Of a DNA stretch of 64,000 bases, positions 1-8,453 are shown piece by piece; the stretch's first letter is position 1, and every line of letters begins with the position of its first letter. The stretch is from an uncultured Acidobacteriia bacterium (GTDB taxonomy: Bacteria > Acidobacteriota > Terriglobia > Bryobacterales > Bryobacteraceae): NCBI GenBank assembly GCA_903851195.1, contig CAINNJ010000025.1, positions 124,001 to 188,000 on the forward strand, given 5' to 3'. The notes under the pieces were generated by a model, which was not told the DNA's origin, ran no database searches, and worked only from the letters and a program-made list of their open reading frames with translations. Both the position numbers and the translations under genes were made by a program.

Positions 1-2
1 CC

Positions 3-1250
3 GGACTGCAACTCGCGGTCGTCCTGGTATTCGATTACCTCCTTCGGCGCGTCCGCCTGCCCAAATTCATCAGCGAGATCGTCTTCGTCGCCGGCTACAT
101 CGCCATCATTTTCCATCTGCTCTTCAAGCTCGGCGTCGACGTCAACGGTATCTTCGCGACCTCCGCCGTGGCAACCGCCGTGGTCGGCCTTTCCCTGCAG
201 GACATGCTTTCCAACATCGCCGGGGGCGTCGCTCTCGAACTCGAAGGCGGCATTCAGGTGGGAGATTTCATCCGCTGCGGCGACCTCTCCGGCTGGGTGC
301 AGCACGTCCGCCTTCGCCACACCGCCATCCTGACTGAAAACGGCGACACCGTCATCCTCCCGAACAGCCACCTGACGCGCTCCGCCGTGAATATCTGCGC
401 CCGGCTGCATCGCCATTCCATTCCCCTGCAGATGCCTTATCAAAGCAATCCGCAGGAAGTGATCGATGCCGTGGAATTCGCCCTGCGGAAGTCGCTTCCC
501 CCCGGCGTTGCGCCGGACCCCGCGCCCGTCTGCCAGATCGTCAAAATGGCGCCCGGCCAGATCGATTACGCCGTGCTGGTCTGGCTCACCGAACCCGGAC
601 ATGCCTCGAAAGCCATTTCCGCCGTGAATGTGCGCCTCTATTTCGCCCTGCGGCGGGCCGGTCTTCCGGTCGGCGAGATCACCACGCTGGTGCAGTTGAA
701 AGACGGCGTCGCCGATGGCTCGGAACCGCTCGATCCGGTGGATGTCTTGCGCCGCACGCCCATCCTGCGGCTGCTTGCCGATTCCGATCTGATCGAAATC
801 GGCTCCCGCCTGCAGCAACTCTCTTTCGCTCCCGGCGAACAGATCATCCGGCAGGGCGACGAAGGCCCGTCCATGTATTTCATCGTCGCCGGCGAGGTCG
901 CTATCCAATACCGCGCGCCCGATGGCGCCGAACGCCGCATCTCGGTCCTCGAATCCGGCGACTTCTTTGGCGAAGCTTCGCTCCTCACGGGCGAAAGCCG
1001 AAGCGCCAGCGCCGTTGCCCAGACCCGCGTCGATTGTTACCAGCTTCACAAGCACGGCCTGCAGGGAATTCTGGAGCGCCGCCCCGAACTCGCCGAAGAC
1101 ATGTCGGTGGTAATGGCGCACCGGCAGATGGAACTCGCCGTGATTCGCGAACGGCTCGATCAGGAAACCGCCCGCCAGCGCGAGGCGGAGAACCAGACGC
1201 AGTTACTCGCCCGCATCCGCCGCTTCTTCTCGATAACTGCGTCGTCCTGA
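3..1250 (+). CDS. MscS-type mechanosensitive channel with C-terminal cyclic-nucleotide-binding domain (5' partial)
   Basis: The reading frame is open from the first bases of the window, so the true start lies upstream; 415 residues are visible. The N-terminal visible part ends a transmembrane region (hydrophobic stretch around IVFVAGYIAIIFHLLF) and continues into the MscS pore-lining helix and beta domain: TAVVGLSLQDMLSNIAGG and the GDFI...GWV...TAILT...VILPNS pattern are typical of the family. From about residue 255 of the visible part a Crp-like cyclic-nucleotide-binding domain follows (SFAPGEQIIRQGDEG, GDFFGEASLLTGE), then a charged helical tail. This architecture suggests an inner-membrane tension- or ligand-modulated channel; family knowledge covers related cyclic-nucleotide-gated MscS proteins, but gating here is inference. 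An internal GTG at 168 is not likely to be the true start because channel sequence precedes it. Confidence 0.88.
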   Translation, partial: GLQLAVVLVFDYLLRRVRLPKFISEIVFVAGYIAIIFHLLFKLGVDVNGIFATSAVATAVVGLSLQDMLSNIAGGVALELEGGIQVGDFIRCGDLSGWVQHVRLRHTAILTENGDTVILPNSHLTRSAVNICARLHRHSIPLQMPYQSNPQEVIDAVEFALRKSLPPGVAPDPAPVCQIVKMAPGQIDYAVLVWLTEPGHASKAISAVNVRLYFALRRAGLPVGEITTLVQLKDGVADGSEPLDPVDVLRRTPILRLLADSDLIEIGSRLQQLSFAPGEQIIRQGDEGPSMYFIVAGEVAIQYRAPDGAERRISVLESGDFFGEASLLTGESRSASAVAQTRVDCYQLHKHGLQGILERRPELAEDMSVVMAHRQMELAVIRERLDQETARQREAENQTQLLARIRRFFSITASS

Positions 1251-1412
1251 ACGAAGTACGCTCCCGAACCGTGCGGCTGTGCGTTCCGCCTAAGAGTTGT
1301 GTCCGATCAACCAGTTCCATTCCCGCCTCCCGACTTACACTTCATCCGTCCCGTTTGACGCCTCGTATCGGTAGACGTCGGCGGGCAGATAAGCGCATAA
1401 CTTGCGTTTTAC

Positions 1413-1440
1413 TCCCCCGATAACACTCTGTTATGGGGGA
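1413..1440 (+). promoter_or_regulatory. Hairpin that buries the Shine-Dalgarno of the PEP-CTERM gene
   Basis: Positions 1413-1424 and 1430-1440 form an 11-bp perfect stem (TCCCCC, one bulged G at 1419, then ATAAC, against GTTATGGGGGA) with the 5-nt loop ACTCT. The 3' arm is the only purine-rich ribosome-binding sequence (GGGGGA, 1435-1440) ahead of the GTG start at 1444. The stem would hide the ribosome-binding site in the mRNA, so translation may depend on melting, protein binding or upstream transcription. There is no T-run after it, so it does not look like a terminator. Confidence 0.6.
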
Positions 1441-1443
1441 TAA

Positions 1444-2181
1444 GTGAAGAAATTCTTACTGTTCGCCGGGGTGGCGTGCGCCATCCCGTTTCATGCCCCT
1501 GCCGCCGCAATCGCGTGCGGTTCGGGCACACTTGCCAGTTACATTTCCCTTGCCGCGGGCTGCGATGTAAACGGCCAGTTATTCGCCGGATTTACCGCGC
1601 TGCCCTTCACACCGGGAAGCACCACGAGCCTGAGTCCCGCTTCCATCACGGTAACGCCCATCACCGCGGGCGGGCCGGGACTTCTGTTCACGGTCAATGA
1701 ATCCGCCGGCTCCAATCAACTCGCCGATGCCGCCATCGGCTTCACCATCGCTCCGGACGCCGGTTCGGCGAACCTGCTCGCCGGCAACACGCTCACGCAA
1801 AACGGCGGCACGGCCACCGGCGCCGGGAACGTGGTGGGCACCGAATCCATCTGTCTCAACAGCGCCTTCACGGTCGCCGGTGTCTGTCCCACCAACCTGG
1901 CCGCGAGGAACCTGGGTACGTTTGCCCTCGCCGGCGGCCTTGCGCAGACCACCGACTCTCTGACGTTCGCCGCCCCGAGATCGCTCATCGGGATCAACGC
2001 CAACTTCTCGGCGGACGGGGGACCGGGCGGCACCGCGGCGGTCACCAGTTTCGCCGTTCAGGTCACCACCGCGACCCCGGCAGTGCCCGAACCTTCCACC
2101 TTCGCGGCACTTACCGGCGGCCTGCTCGGTCTGGGTCTTTACTTACGCCGTTCCAATAACTCTCTCCGGAGGATCCAATGA
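1444..2181 (+). CDS. Secreted PEP-CTERM sorting-domain protein
   Basis: 245 residues starting with GTG. It has a Sec signal peptide (MKKFLLFAGVACAIPFHAPAAA) and ends in a PEP-CTERM tripartite signal: VPEPST, a hydrophobic helix (FAALTGGLLGLGLYL) and a short basic tail (RRSNNSLRR). The body is rich in Ala, Gly and Thr with four or five cysteines and no recognised enzyme motif. PEP-CTERM proteins are known substrates of exosortase and are cleaved and anchored or released at the envelope of exopolysaccharide-making bacteria; no exosortase gene lies in this window. The stop overlaps the next start by ATGA (2178-2181), so it is translationally coupled to the DUF4331 gene. Confidence 0.8.
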   Translation: MKKFLLFAGVACAIPFHAPAAAIACGSGTLASYISLAAGCDVNGQLFAGFTALPFTPGSTTSLSPASITVTPITAGGPGLLFTVNESAGSNQLADAAIGFTIAPDAGSANLLAGNTLTQNGGTATGAGNVVGTESICLNSAFTVAGVCPTNLAARNLGTFALAGGLAQTTDSLTFAAPRSLIGINANFSADGGPGGTAAVTSFAVQVTTATPAVPEPSTFAALTGGLLGLGLYLRRSNNSLRRIQ

Positions 2182-3797
2182 ATAAGCTGAAACCCCGCAA
2201 CTTCAAATCATGGTTAGCCTTAGCTGTAACTTTCTTCTTAGTCCAGCCGACGCCTTCCGCCTTTGCCGCAAGTCACCGCGAGGCGCCCATTACGTCACTC
2301 GACCGCACGGCGGATATCACGGATTTCTACGCGTTCGTCAGCTACGAAAATCCGAATAACGTCGTGTTCATCCTGAACGTGGATCCGCTGCTCGATCCCG
2401 GCAACGGTCCCAACTACTTCCCGTTCGATCCGGATGTTCTCTATTCCATCCACGTCGATAACACCAACAGCGCCGCCGACAACGTGCGTTTCGACTTCCG
2501 CTTCCAGACGGAAATCCGCGCGCCCGGTCTGGCGCAGGGCTTCGCGGGCGCTCTCACCGGCATCAACGCGCCGGCCGACGCGCCGGCCCCGCTCGGTCCC
2601 GGAACGCCCATCGTCCCCCCGGCCATCACCTCGCTCGACGGCGCGGGCTCCGCGGGGCTCAGCCTCCGCCAGCATTACACCGTCTCCATGGTCGTGAACG
2701 GCGTCTCCACGCCGCTCAACACCTCCGCCTCCTCCGGCCTGATCGCCGTGCCTTCGAACGTCGGCCCGCGCACCATGCCGAACTACACGGCGCTCGCGCA
2801 GCAGGGCATCTTCAGCCTGGGCAACGGCATTCGCGTCTTCGCCGGCACCGTGGACGATCCTTTCTATATCGATCTCGGCGCCGCCTTCGACACGTTCAAT
2901 CTCCGCGCCGGCTCGTTCCCCTCCGGCGTCCCCGGCGTGCTTACCCCCGCGCAGGACGCCAACGACAACGTCAACTACGCGGCCGATAACGTCTCCGGCT
3001 ACAACGTCAACACCATCGCGATCGAAGTCCCCATCGCCATGCTGACCCGCACCGGAACCAAAGTCGCCGCGTCCGATCCCGCGGCCACCATCGGCGCGTG
3101 GGCCACCACCTCCCGTCCCCGCATCACCGTCCGCAACTCGCCCGACCCCTCCACCGGCGCCGGCGAATTCCGCCAGGTGCAGCGCATGGGCAACCCGCTC
3201 ATCAACGAACTCATCATCGGCACCGGCTTCAAAGACCGCTGGAGCATGGACCGTCCCGTCAACGACTCGCAGTTCGCGAGTTTCGATCTGGACCCCCTGC
3301 TGCCGCGCATCCTGAACGCCGCTTATGAAGCGCTCTTCGGCGCGGGCGCGCTGCCGATTCCGGCTCCGCCCCGCACCGACCTGTTGCCGCTGGTGACCTA
3401 CGCGCCGCCCATCGCGGCCCCGGGCACCCCCGCCGGTCCCGTCGCCGATCTTCTCCGCCTGAACACCGGCGTTCCGGCAACGCCACAGCCCTCGCGGAAG
3501 CGCATGGCCGTGCTCGCCGGCGACCTCGGCGGCTTCCCGAACGGCCGCCGCGTTTCCGACGACGTGACCGACATCGCCCTGCGTGTCGTGGCCGGCGTCC
3601 TGGTGCCGTCCGCGCCGTTCAACAATCCGACCTCCGTGCACCATTTCCTCGGAGACGGTGTGAACACCAATGACGTGGCCTATCAGGAAGTGTTCCCGTA
3701 CGTTGCCTTCGCGCAAAGCGGCCGCAACAGCCGCCATATCGATCCCGGCGAGCAGGGCTGCGCCGGCATCAGCGGTGGTACCTGTCCGGTCCAGTAA
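2178..3797 (+). CDS. DUF4331 family secreted protein
   Basis: 539 residues with a signal peptide ending near SAFAASHREAP. The SHREAP motif right after the cleavage site, followed by LDRTADITDFYAFVSYENP, is the hallmark start of DUF4331 proteins, and the length is normal for the family. Later segments (GNPLINELIIG, DRWSMDRPVND) also fit. The biochemical role of DUF4331 is not established; proteins of this family are exported and often sit beside TPR proteins, as here. The start overlaps the stop of the upstream PEP-CTERM gene, and a strong terminator closes the transcription unit just after the stop. Confidence 0.88.
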   Translation: MNKLKPRNFKSWLALAVTFFLVQPTPSAFAASHREAPITSLDRTADITDFYAFVSYENPNNVVFILNVDPLLDPGNGPNYFPFDPDVLYSIHVDNTNSAADNVRFDFRFQTEIRAPGLAQGFAGALTGINAPADAPAPLGPGTPIVPPAITSLDGAGSAGLSLRQHYTVSMVVNGVSTPLNTSASSGLIAVPSNVGPRTMPNYTALAQQGIFSLGNGIRVFAGTVDDPFYIDLGAAFDTFNLRAGSFPSGVPGVLTPAQDANDNVNYAADNVSGYNVNTIAIEVPIAMLTRTGTKVAASDPAATIGAWATTSRPRITVRNSPDPSTGAGEFRQVQRMGNPLINELIIGTGFKDRWSMDRPVNDSQFASFDLDPLLPRILNAAYEALFGAGALPIPAPPRTDLLPLVTYAPPIAAPGTPAGPVADLLRLNTGVPATPQPSRKRMAVLAGDLGGFPNGRRVSDDVTDIALRVVAGVLVPSAPFNNPTSVHHFLGDGVNTNDVAYQEVFPYVAFAQSGRNSRHIDPGEQGCAGISGGTCPVQ

Positions 3798-3806
3798 ACA
3801 ACGCGA

Positions 3807-3840
3807 GGCCGCCCGTTCTGTCCGGCGGGCGGCCTTTCTT
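3807..3840 (+). terminator. Rho-independent terminator after the DUF4331 gene
   Basis: Perfect 9-bp GC stem GGCCGCCCG (3807-3815) / CGGGCGGCC (3826-3834) with a 10-nt loop, followed by TTTCTT. It ends only 8 nt before the ATG of the next gene on the same strand. Confidence 0.85.
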
Positions 3841-3848
3841 CTGAACTT

Positions 3849-4913
3849 ATGCTGACTTACTCGTTACTTACACTCTTGTCATTCCTGGCGGAAACGCCGG
3901 TCGTGCAGCTCAGTCCGGCCGCGCGCCGCATGGAGCAGGTCCGCAAAGAAATCGAAAGGACGCCGGACCGCGCCGACGCCCACAATGCGCTCGCCGCCGC
4001 CTTGTTGCGCCGTGCCCGCGAGACCGCTGACCCCGCGTTCTTGTCCCAGGCCCAAGCCGAGGTCGATAAGTCCCTCGCGCTTCAAAAGGACAACTACGGC
4101 GCGCGCAAAGTGGAAGCGGGAATCCTGCTCGCCGGTCTCGAATACACCCGGGCGAAAGACGCCGCCGCAGCCCTGAACAAGCGCAATATGGACGACATTG
4201 AGGTCTACGGACTCCTCGCCGATGCCGCCGGAGAACTCGGCGATTACAAGACCGCCGAAGAAGCCGCCCAGTGGATGCTCGACCTGCGCCCCGCCGACTA
4301 CCGCAGCCTCGAACACGGCGCGCACTTCCGGGAAATCTTTGGCAATCCTTCCGGAGCCGCCGACCTCTGGACCTCCGCGCTCCGTCAGGTCACCGAAAGC
4401 GAAACGGAAGAACGCGCCTGGATCCTGGTAAACCTGTCCGGCCTTTATCTGCGAACACAGAACCTTCCGGGCGCCGAAAAAGCCGCCGCCGATGCGCTCA
4501 AGATCTTCCCCGCTTATCCGCAAGCCGCCATCGCGATGGCGCATGTGCGAATGGCCCAGCAGAAGTTCGCGGAAGCGGCCACGCTCCTGAAAACCCTGCC
4601 GCATTTGCCGCTCGCCGAGCGCTACACCGTGGCGAAAGCTCTCGATCAGGCCGGCAGTCCGGAAGCCCCCGCCGCTTACACCGCCTTCGAAACCGCCGCC
4701 CGCGCCGCCATCGATAAACCGGATAATGCGAACCGCGAACTCGCGGCTTATCTCCCGCCGGCCGAAGGCCTGAAAATCGCCCGCCTCGAAGCCTCCAGAC
4801 GCCAGGATGTTCAGACTCTCGACACCCTGGCTGCGGCGCTCCGCCGCAACGGCGACGAAGCAGGCGCCCGCGAAGTCCGCGGCAAAATCGCGGCTATTGA
4901 GGGTGGAAAATGA
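3849..4913 (+). CDS. Exported tetratricopeptide-repeat protein
   Basis: 354 residues. A short hydrophobic N-terminus (MLTYSLLTLLSFLAET) can act as signal peptide; the rest is a series of helical pairs with TPR spacing (for example RADAHNALAAALLRRARE, DIEVYGLLADAAGELGDYKTAEEAA, AWILVNLSGLYLRTQNLPGAEKAAADAL). TPR proteins act as scaffolds for protein-protein contacts; the partner is unknown. The ATG comes just after the upstream terminator and has no clear Shine-Dalgarno sequence. It overlaps the next TPR gene by ATGA, so the two are probably translated together and may form a complex with each other or with the DUF4331 protein. Confidence 0.75.
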   Translation: MLTYSLLTLLSFLAETPVVQLSPAARRMEQVRKEIERTPDRADAHNALAAALLRRARETADPAFLSQAQAEVDKSLALQKDNYGARKVEAGILLAGLEYTRAKDAAAALNKRNMDDIEVYGLLADAAGELGDYKTAEEAAQWMLDLRPADYRSLEHGAHFREIFGNPSGAADLWTSALRQVTESETEERAWILVNLSGLYLRTQNLPGAEKAAADALKIFPAYPQAAIAMAHVRMAQQKFAEAATLLKTLPHLPLAERYTVAKALDQAGSPEAPAAYTAFETAARAAIDKPDNANRELAAYLPPAEGLKIARLEASRRQDVQTLDTLAAALRRNGDEAGAREVRGKIAAIEGGK

Positions 4914-6040
4914 ATCCCCTGAAATCCGCGCTGCTGACCTTCACCTTCCTGGTCACTGCCGCGGCGGAAACCACGGACCAGCGCATTGCCGCCCTGCAGA
5001 CACAAGCCGAAGCGAAATCCGGCGATTTACAATTGAAAACCCGTCTCGCCGCCGCCTTTCTCCAGAAATTGCGGGAAACCGGGGACGCCGGCTATCTCCG
5101 TCGCGCCGCCGCACTCACCAACAGCGTTCTCGAATCCGACCCCGGCTTCACCGCCGCCAAGCGCCTCAAAGCGCAGGTCGCCATGAACCTGCATGAATTT
5201 CCGCAGGTCGCGGAATTCGCCGAAGCCATGCTCGCCGCCAACCCGAGCGATTCCGAAATGCTGGGCCTGCTCGGCGACGCGCAGATGGAACTCGGCGCGT
5301 ACGACGCCGCGGGCAAGACCTACCAGCGCATGGCCGCGCTCGGCGGCAATCTCTTCACCTACAACCGGCTCGCTTATCACGATTTCGTCACGGGACATGC
5401 CGATACCGCTCTCGCGTGGATGTCGCAGGCGGTCGCGGCAGGCAGTCCCGATCCTGAAAACACCGCCTGGTGTTACTCGGAGTTCGGCGACATGTTATTC
5501 AAAACCGGTCACACGGCCGATGCCGAACAGGCCTATCGCAAGGCGCTCGAACTCTTCCCCGGCTATCATCGCGCCCACGCCGGCCTGGGCCGTGTGGACA
5601 CCTCGAAGAACGATTACACCTCCGCCATCGCCCACTACAAAGCCGCCCAGGCCGTCGTCCCTCTGCCGGAATACAGTGGCGCGCTCGAATCTCTCCACAC
5701 CAAAACCGGCCACCCGAAAGACGCCGCCGCCCAGCGCGCGCTCATGGATGTCACCGAACAACTGATGTCCGCCAACGGCGAGAAAGCCAACCGGACCCTC
5801 GCCGTGATCTACGCCGACGAAAACCGCAATCTCCCCCGCGCTCTCGAACTCGCGAAAGCGGAGTTCGCGGTGAGAAACGACGTTTACAGTTATGACGCAC
5901 TCTCCTGGGTCCTTTACAAACTCGGCCGCCTCGAAGAAGCCGCCGAAGCCAGCGCCAAAGCCCTGTCTCAAAACACCCCCGAACCCGCCTTCCAGTTGCA
6001 CTCCCGCGCGATTGCCGAAGCTTTGAAGCACAAGCCGTAG
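4910..6040 (+). CDS. Exported tetratricopeptide-repeat protein, paralogue of the upstream gene
   Basis: 376 residues with a signal peptide (MNPLKSALLTFTFLVTAAAE). At least six TPR-like helical pairs follow, including EMLGLLGDAQMELGAYDAAGKTYQRM, CYSEFGDMLFKTGHTADAEQAYRKALEL (motif fragments only) and a final YDALSWVLYKLGRLEEAAEAS. It shares layout and residue style with the preceding gene and overlaps it by four bases, which suggests an old tandem duplication. No catalytic motif is visible. Expected place is the periplasm. Confidence 0.78.
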   Translation: MNPLKSALLTFTFLVTAAAETTDQRIAALQTQAEAKSGDLQLKTRLAAAFLQKLRETGDAGYLRRAAALTNSVLESDPGFTAAKRLKAQVAMNLHEFPQVAEFAEAMLAANPSDSEMLGLLGDAQMELGAYDAAGKTYQRMAALGGNLFTYNRLAYHDFVTGHADTALAWMSQAVAAGSPDPENTAWCYSEFGDMLFKTGHTADAEQAYRKALELFPGYHRAHAGLGRVDTSKNDYTSAIAHYKAAQAVVPLPEYSGALESLHTKTGHPKDAAAQRALMDVTEQLMSANGEKANRTLAVIYADENRNLPRALELAKAEFAVRNDVYSYDALSWVLYKLGRLEEAAEASAKALSQNTPEPAFQLHSRAIAEALKHKP

Positions 6041-6048
6041 CGCCGCCG

Positions 6049-6057
6049 TGATATATA
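6049..6057 (+). promoter_or_regulatory. Extended -10 promoter of the DUF1592 operon
   Basis: TGATATATA at 6049-6057 matches an extended -10 (TGnTATAnT-like). No convincing -35 is seen. The same TGATATAAA style occurs in front of the tRNA gene at 28759. A transcript from here would start near 6064, about 20 nt before the preferred ATG at 6084. Confidence 0.4.
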
Positions 6058-6083
6058 GTGGCGGAAGAACGCTGAAACACGGC

Positions 6084-8453
6084 ATGAACAAACCAGGAAC
6101 GGCATGGATCGCGCGCGGTCCCGCGCTTTCAACCCTCGCGGCGGGAATTCTCGCGGTCTGCTTACAGACCACAGCCAGCCCGCAGCAGCAGACGCCGCCG
6201 CAAAAGGCCCTCGTCGACCAGTACTGCGTCACCTGTCACAACGAGAAGGCAAAGATTGGTAACTTCGTTCTAAGTAACATCAGCGGGCAGAGCGTGGCCG
6301 AACACGCTGCCGCCTGGGAAAAGGTCGTCCGCCGGCTGCGCGCCCGCTCCATGCCGCCCGCCGGGCTTCCCCGCCCCGACGAGGCCACTTACAACAACGC
6401 CGTCGCCTCGCTCGAAACGTCTCTCGACCACGCCGCCGCCGCGAAGCCCAATCCCGGCCGCACCGACACCTTCCGCCGCCTGAACCGCACCGAATATAAG
6501 AACACGATTCGCGATCTGCTCGGCCTCGACGTCGACGTCTCCGCGCTGCTCCCTTCCGACGATTCCAGCCACGGTTTCGATAACGTCACCGTCGGCGAAC
6601 TCTCGCCCACTCTGCTCGAACGTTATCTCTCCGCCGCGCAAAAAATCAGCCGCCTCGCGATCGGCAGCCCCGTGCGCTCGCCCGGCGGCGAAACCATCAT
6701 CCTCCCCGCCGACCTTACGCAGGAAGAGCATTTCGACGAACTTCCCTTCGGCACCCGCGGCGGCGCCGTCACCCGCTTCAACTTCCCGCAGGACGCGGAA
6801 TACGACATCCAGTTGCGCCTCGCGCGCGACCGCAACGAACACGTGGAAGGCCTCACCGGCACGCATCAGGTGGAACTCAGCATCGACGGCAAGCGCGTGG
6901 AAGTCTTCACCGTGAAACCGCCCGCCCGCACCGACGATCACAGCAAAGTGGATGCCGGTCTGCAGATTCGCGTGCCCGTCAAAGCCGGTTCCCATGAACT
7001 CGCCGCGGCCTTCCTGAAGAAGCCTTCCGCCCTTCTGGAAACCGAGCGCCAGCCCTATCAGGCGCACTTCAATATGGACCGCCACCCGCGCGTCCAGCCG
7101 GCGCTTTACTCCATCTCCATCGTGGGACCGTTCAACGCGAAAGGCCCTGGCGACACCGCCAGCCGCGAACGCATCTTCGTCTGCCATCCGGCGAATGCAT
7201 CAGAAGAGGACGCCTGCGCCAAACGCATCGTCGGCACCCTCGCTCGCCGCGCCTGGCGCAAGCAAATCTCCGACGCCGATATCCAGGTCCCGCTGCGCTT
7301 CTACAAAGAAGCCCGCAAAGACAGCGGCTTCGAAGCCGGCATCGAGATGGCTCTCCGCGCCGTGCTCGTGAGCCCGCAGTTCATCTTCCGCATCGAGCAG
7401 GATCCCGCGAACGTCCCCGCCGGCGCGGCCTATCGTCTCAGCGATGTGGAACTCGCCTCCCGCCTCTCCTTTTTCCTCTGGAGCAGCATCCCGGACGATG
7501 AGCTCCTCACCGCCGCCATCGAAGGCAAACTGAAACAGCCAGCCGTGCTCGAGAAGCAGGTCCGCCGCATGCTCGCCGACCCGCGTTCCGAAGCGATGGT
7601 CAACAACTTCGCCGAACAGTGGCTCTATCTGCGAAACCTCGCCTCCGCCAATCCCGACGCCCGCATGTTCCCGGATTTCGACGACAATCTGCGCCAGGCC
7701 TTCCGTCGCGAGACCGAGATGTTCTTCGAGAGCATCATGCGCGAAGACCGCAACGTGCTCGATCTGCTGCAGGCCAACTACACCTTCGTCAATGAGCGCC
7801 TCGCGAAACACTACCGCATCCCGAACGTCTATGGCAGCCGCTTCCGGCGCGTGACGTTCAGCCCCGAGGATCACCGCGGCGGACTGCTCAGCCAGGGGAG
7901 CATCCTCACTGTCACGTCCTACGCGACGCGCACTTCTCCCGTGATTCGCGGCAAGTGGATCCTGACCAATATCCTCGGCACTCCGCCGCCGCCTCCGCCG
8001 CCCAACGTGCCGCCGCTCAAAGAAGCCGCCGAAACGGGCCGCATTCTCACCATGCGCGAACGCATGGCCGAGCATCGCGCCAACCCTGCCTGCGCGGGCT
8101 GCCACAAACTGATGGACCCCGTCGGCTTCTCGCTGGAAAACTTCGACGCCGTGGGCCGCTATCGCGCCGCCGAGAACGGCGTCGCCGTGGACGCTGCCGG
8201 TGGTCTGCCCGACGGCAGCAACTTCAGCGGCATGGACGGTCTGAAGAAAGCCCTGCTCGCACGCCCCGAGCTCTTTGTATCCACCACCACGGAAAAGCTG
8301 CTCACCTACGCGCTTGGCCGGGGAGTGGAAGATTTCGACGCCCCCGCGGTTCGTAAAATAGTACAGGATGCGCGCGGCGGCGACTACCGTTTTTCGTCGC
8401 TCGTTCTTGGTATCGTCAACAGTACGCCGTTCCAGATGAGGAGATCGCAATGA
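6084..8453 (+). CDS. Di-heme DUF1587/DUF1592/DUF1588/DUF1585 multi-domain cytochrome-like protein
   Basis: About 789 residues from ATG 6084; an in-frame GTG at 6048 is possible but lacks a ribosome-binding site and would overlap the promoter. A signal peptide is followed by a c-type heme motif CVTCHN near residue 50. FRRLNRTEYKNTIRDLLGLD and DNVTVGELSPTLLERYL mark DUF1587; a carbohydrate-binding-like beta domain follows; then the DUF1595/DUF1592 part (RLSFFLWSSIPDDEL), DUF1588 with a second CxxCH motif (CAGCHKLMDPVGFSLENFD, about residue 670) and C-terminal DUF1585. This order is typical of the large secreted proteins of planctomycetes and acidobacteria. Function is unproven; electron transfer linked to oxidation of a substrate outside the cell is inference. 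Its stop overlaps the next start by ATGA. Confidence 0.9.
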   Translation: MNKPGTAWIARGPALSTLAAGILAVCLQTTASPQQQTPPQKALVDQYCVTCHNEKAKIGNFVLSNISGQSVAEHAAAWEKVVRRLRARSMPPAGLPRPDEATYNNAVASLETSLDHAAAAKPNPGRTDTFRRLNRTEYKNTIRDLLGLDVDVSALLPSDDSSHGFDNVTVGELSPTLLERYLSAAQKISRLAIGSPVRSPGGETIILPADLTQEEHFDELPFGTRGGAVTRFNFPQDAEYDIQLRLARDRNEHVEGLTGTHQVELSIDGKRVEVFTVKPPARTDDHSKVDAGLQIRVPVKAGSHELAAAFLKKPSALLETERQPYQAHFNMDRHPRVQPALYSISIVGPFNAKGPGDTASRERIFVCHPANASEEDACAKRIVGTLARRAWRKQISDADIQVPLRFYKEARKDSGFEAGIEMALRAVLVSPQFIFRIEQDPANVPAGAAYRLSDVELASRLSFFLWSSIPDDELLTAAIEGKLKQPAVLEKQVRRMLADPRSEAMVNNFAEQWLYLRNLASANPDARMFPDFDDNLRQAFRRETEMFFESIMREDRNVLDLLQANYTFVNERLAKHYRIPNVYGSRFRRVTFSPEDHRGGLLSQGSILTVTSYATRTSPVIRGKWILTNILGTPPPPPPPNVPPLKEAAETGRILTMRERMAEHRANPACAGCHKLMDPVGFSLENFDAVGRYRAAENGVAVDAAGGLPDGSNFSGMDGLKKALLARPELFVSTTTEKLLTYALGRGVEDFDAPAVRKIVQDARGGDYRFSSLVLGIVNSTPFQMRRSQ

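Noticed and set aside
2295-3737. 480-codon minus-strand frame opposite the DUF4331 gene
   Set aside because: Antisense shadow with Gly/Val/Arg/Asp bias; the DUF4331 reading is supported by a signal peptide and family motif.
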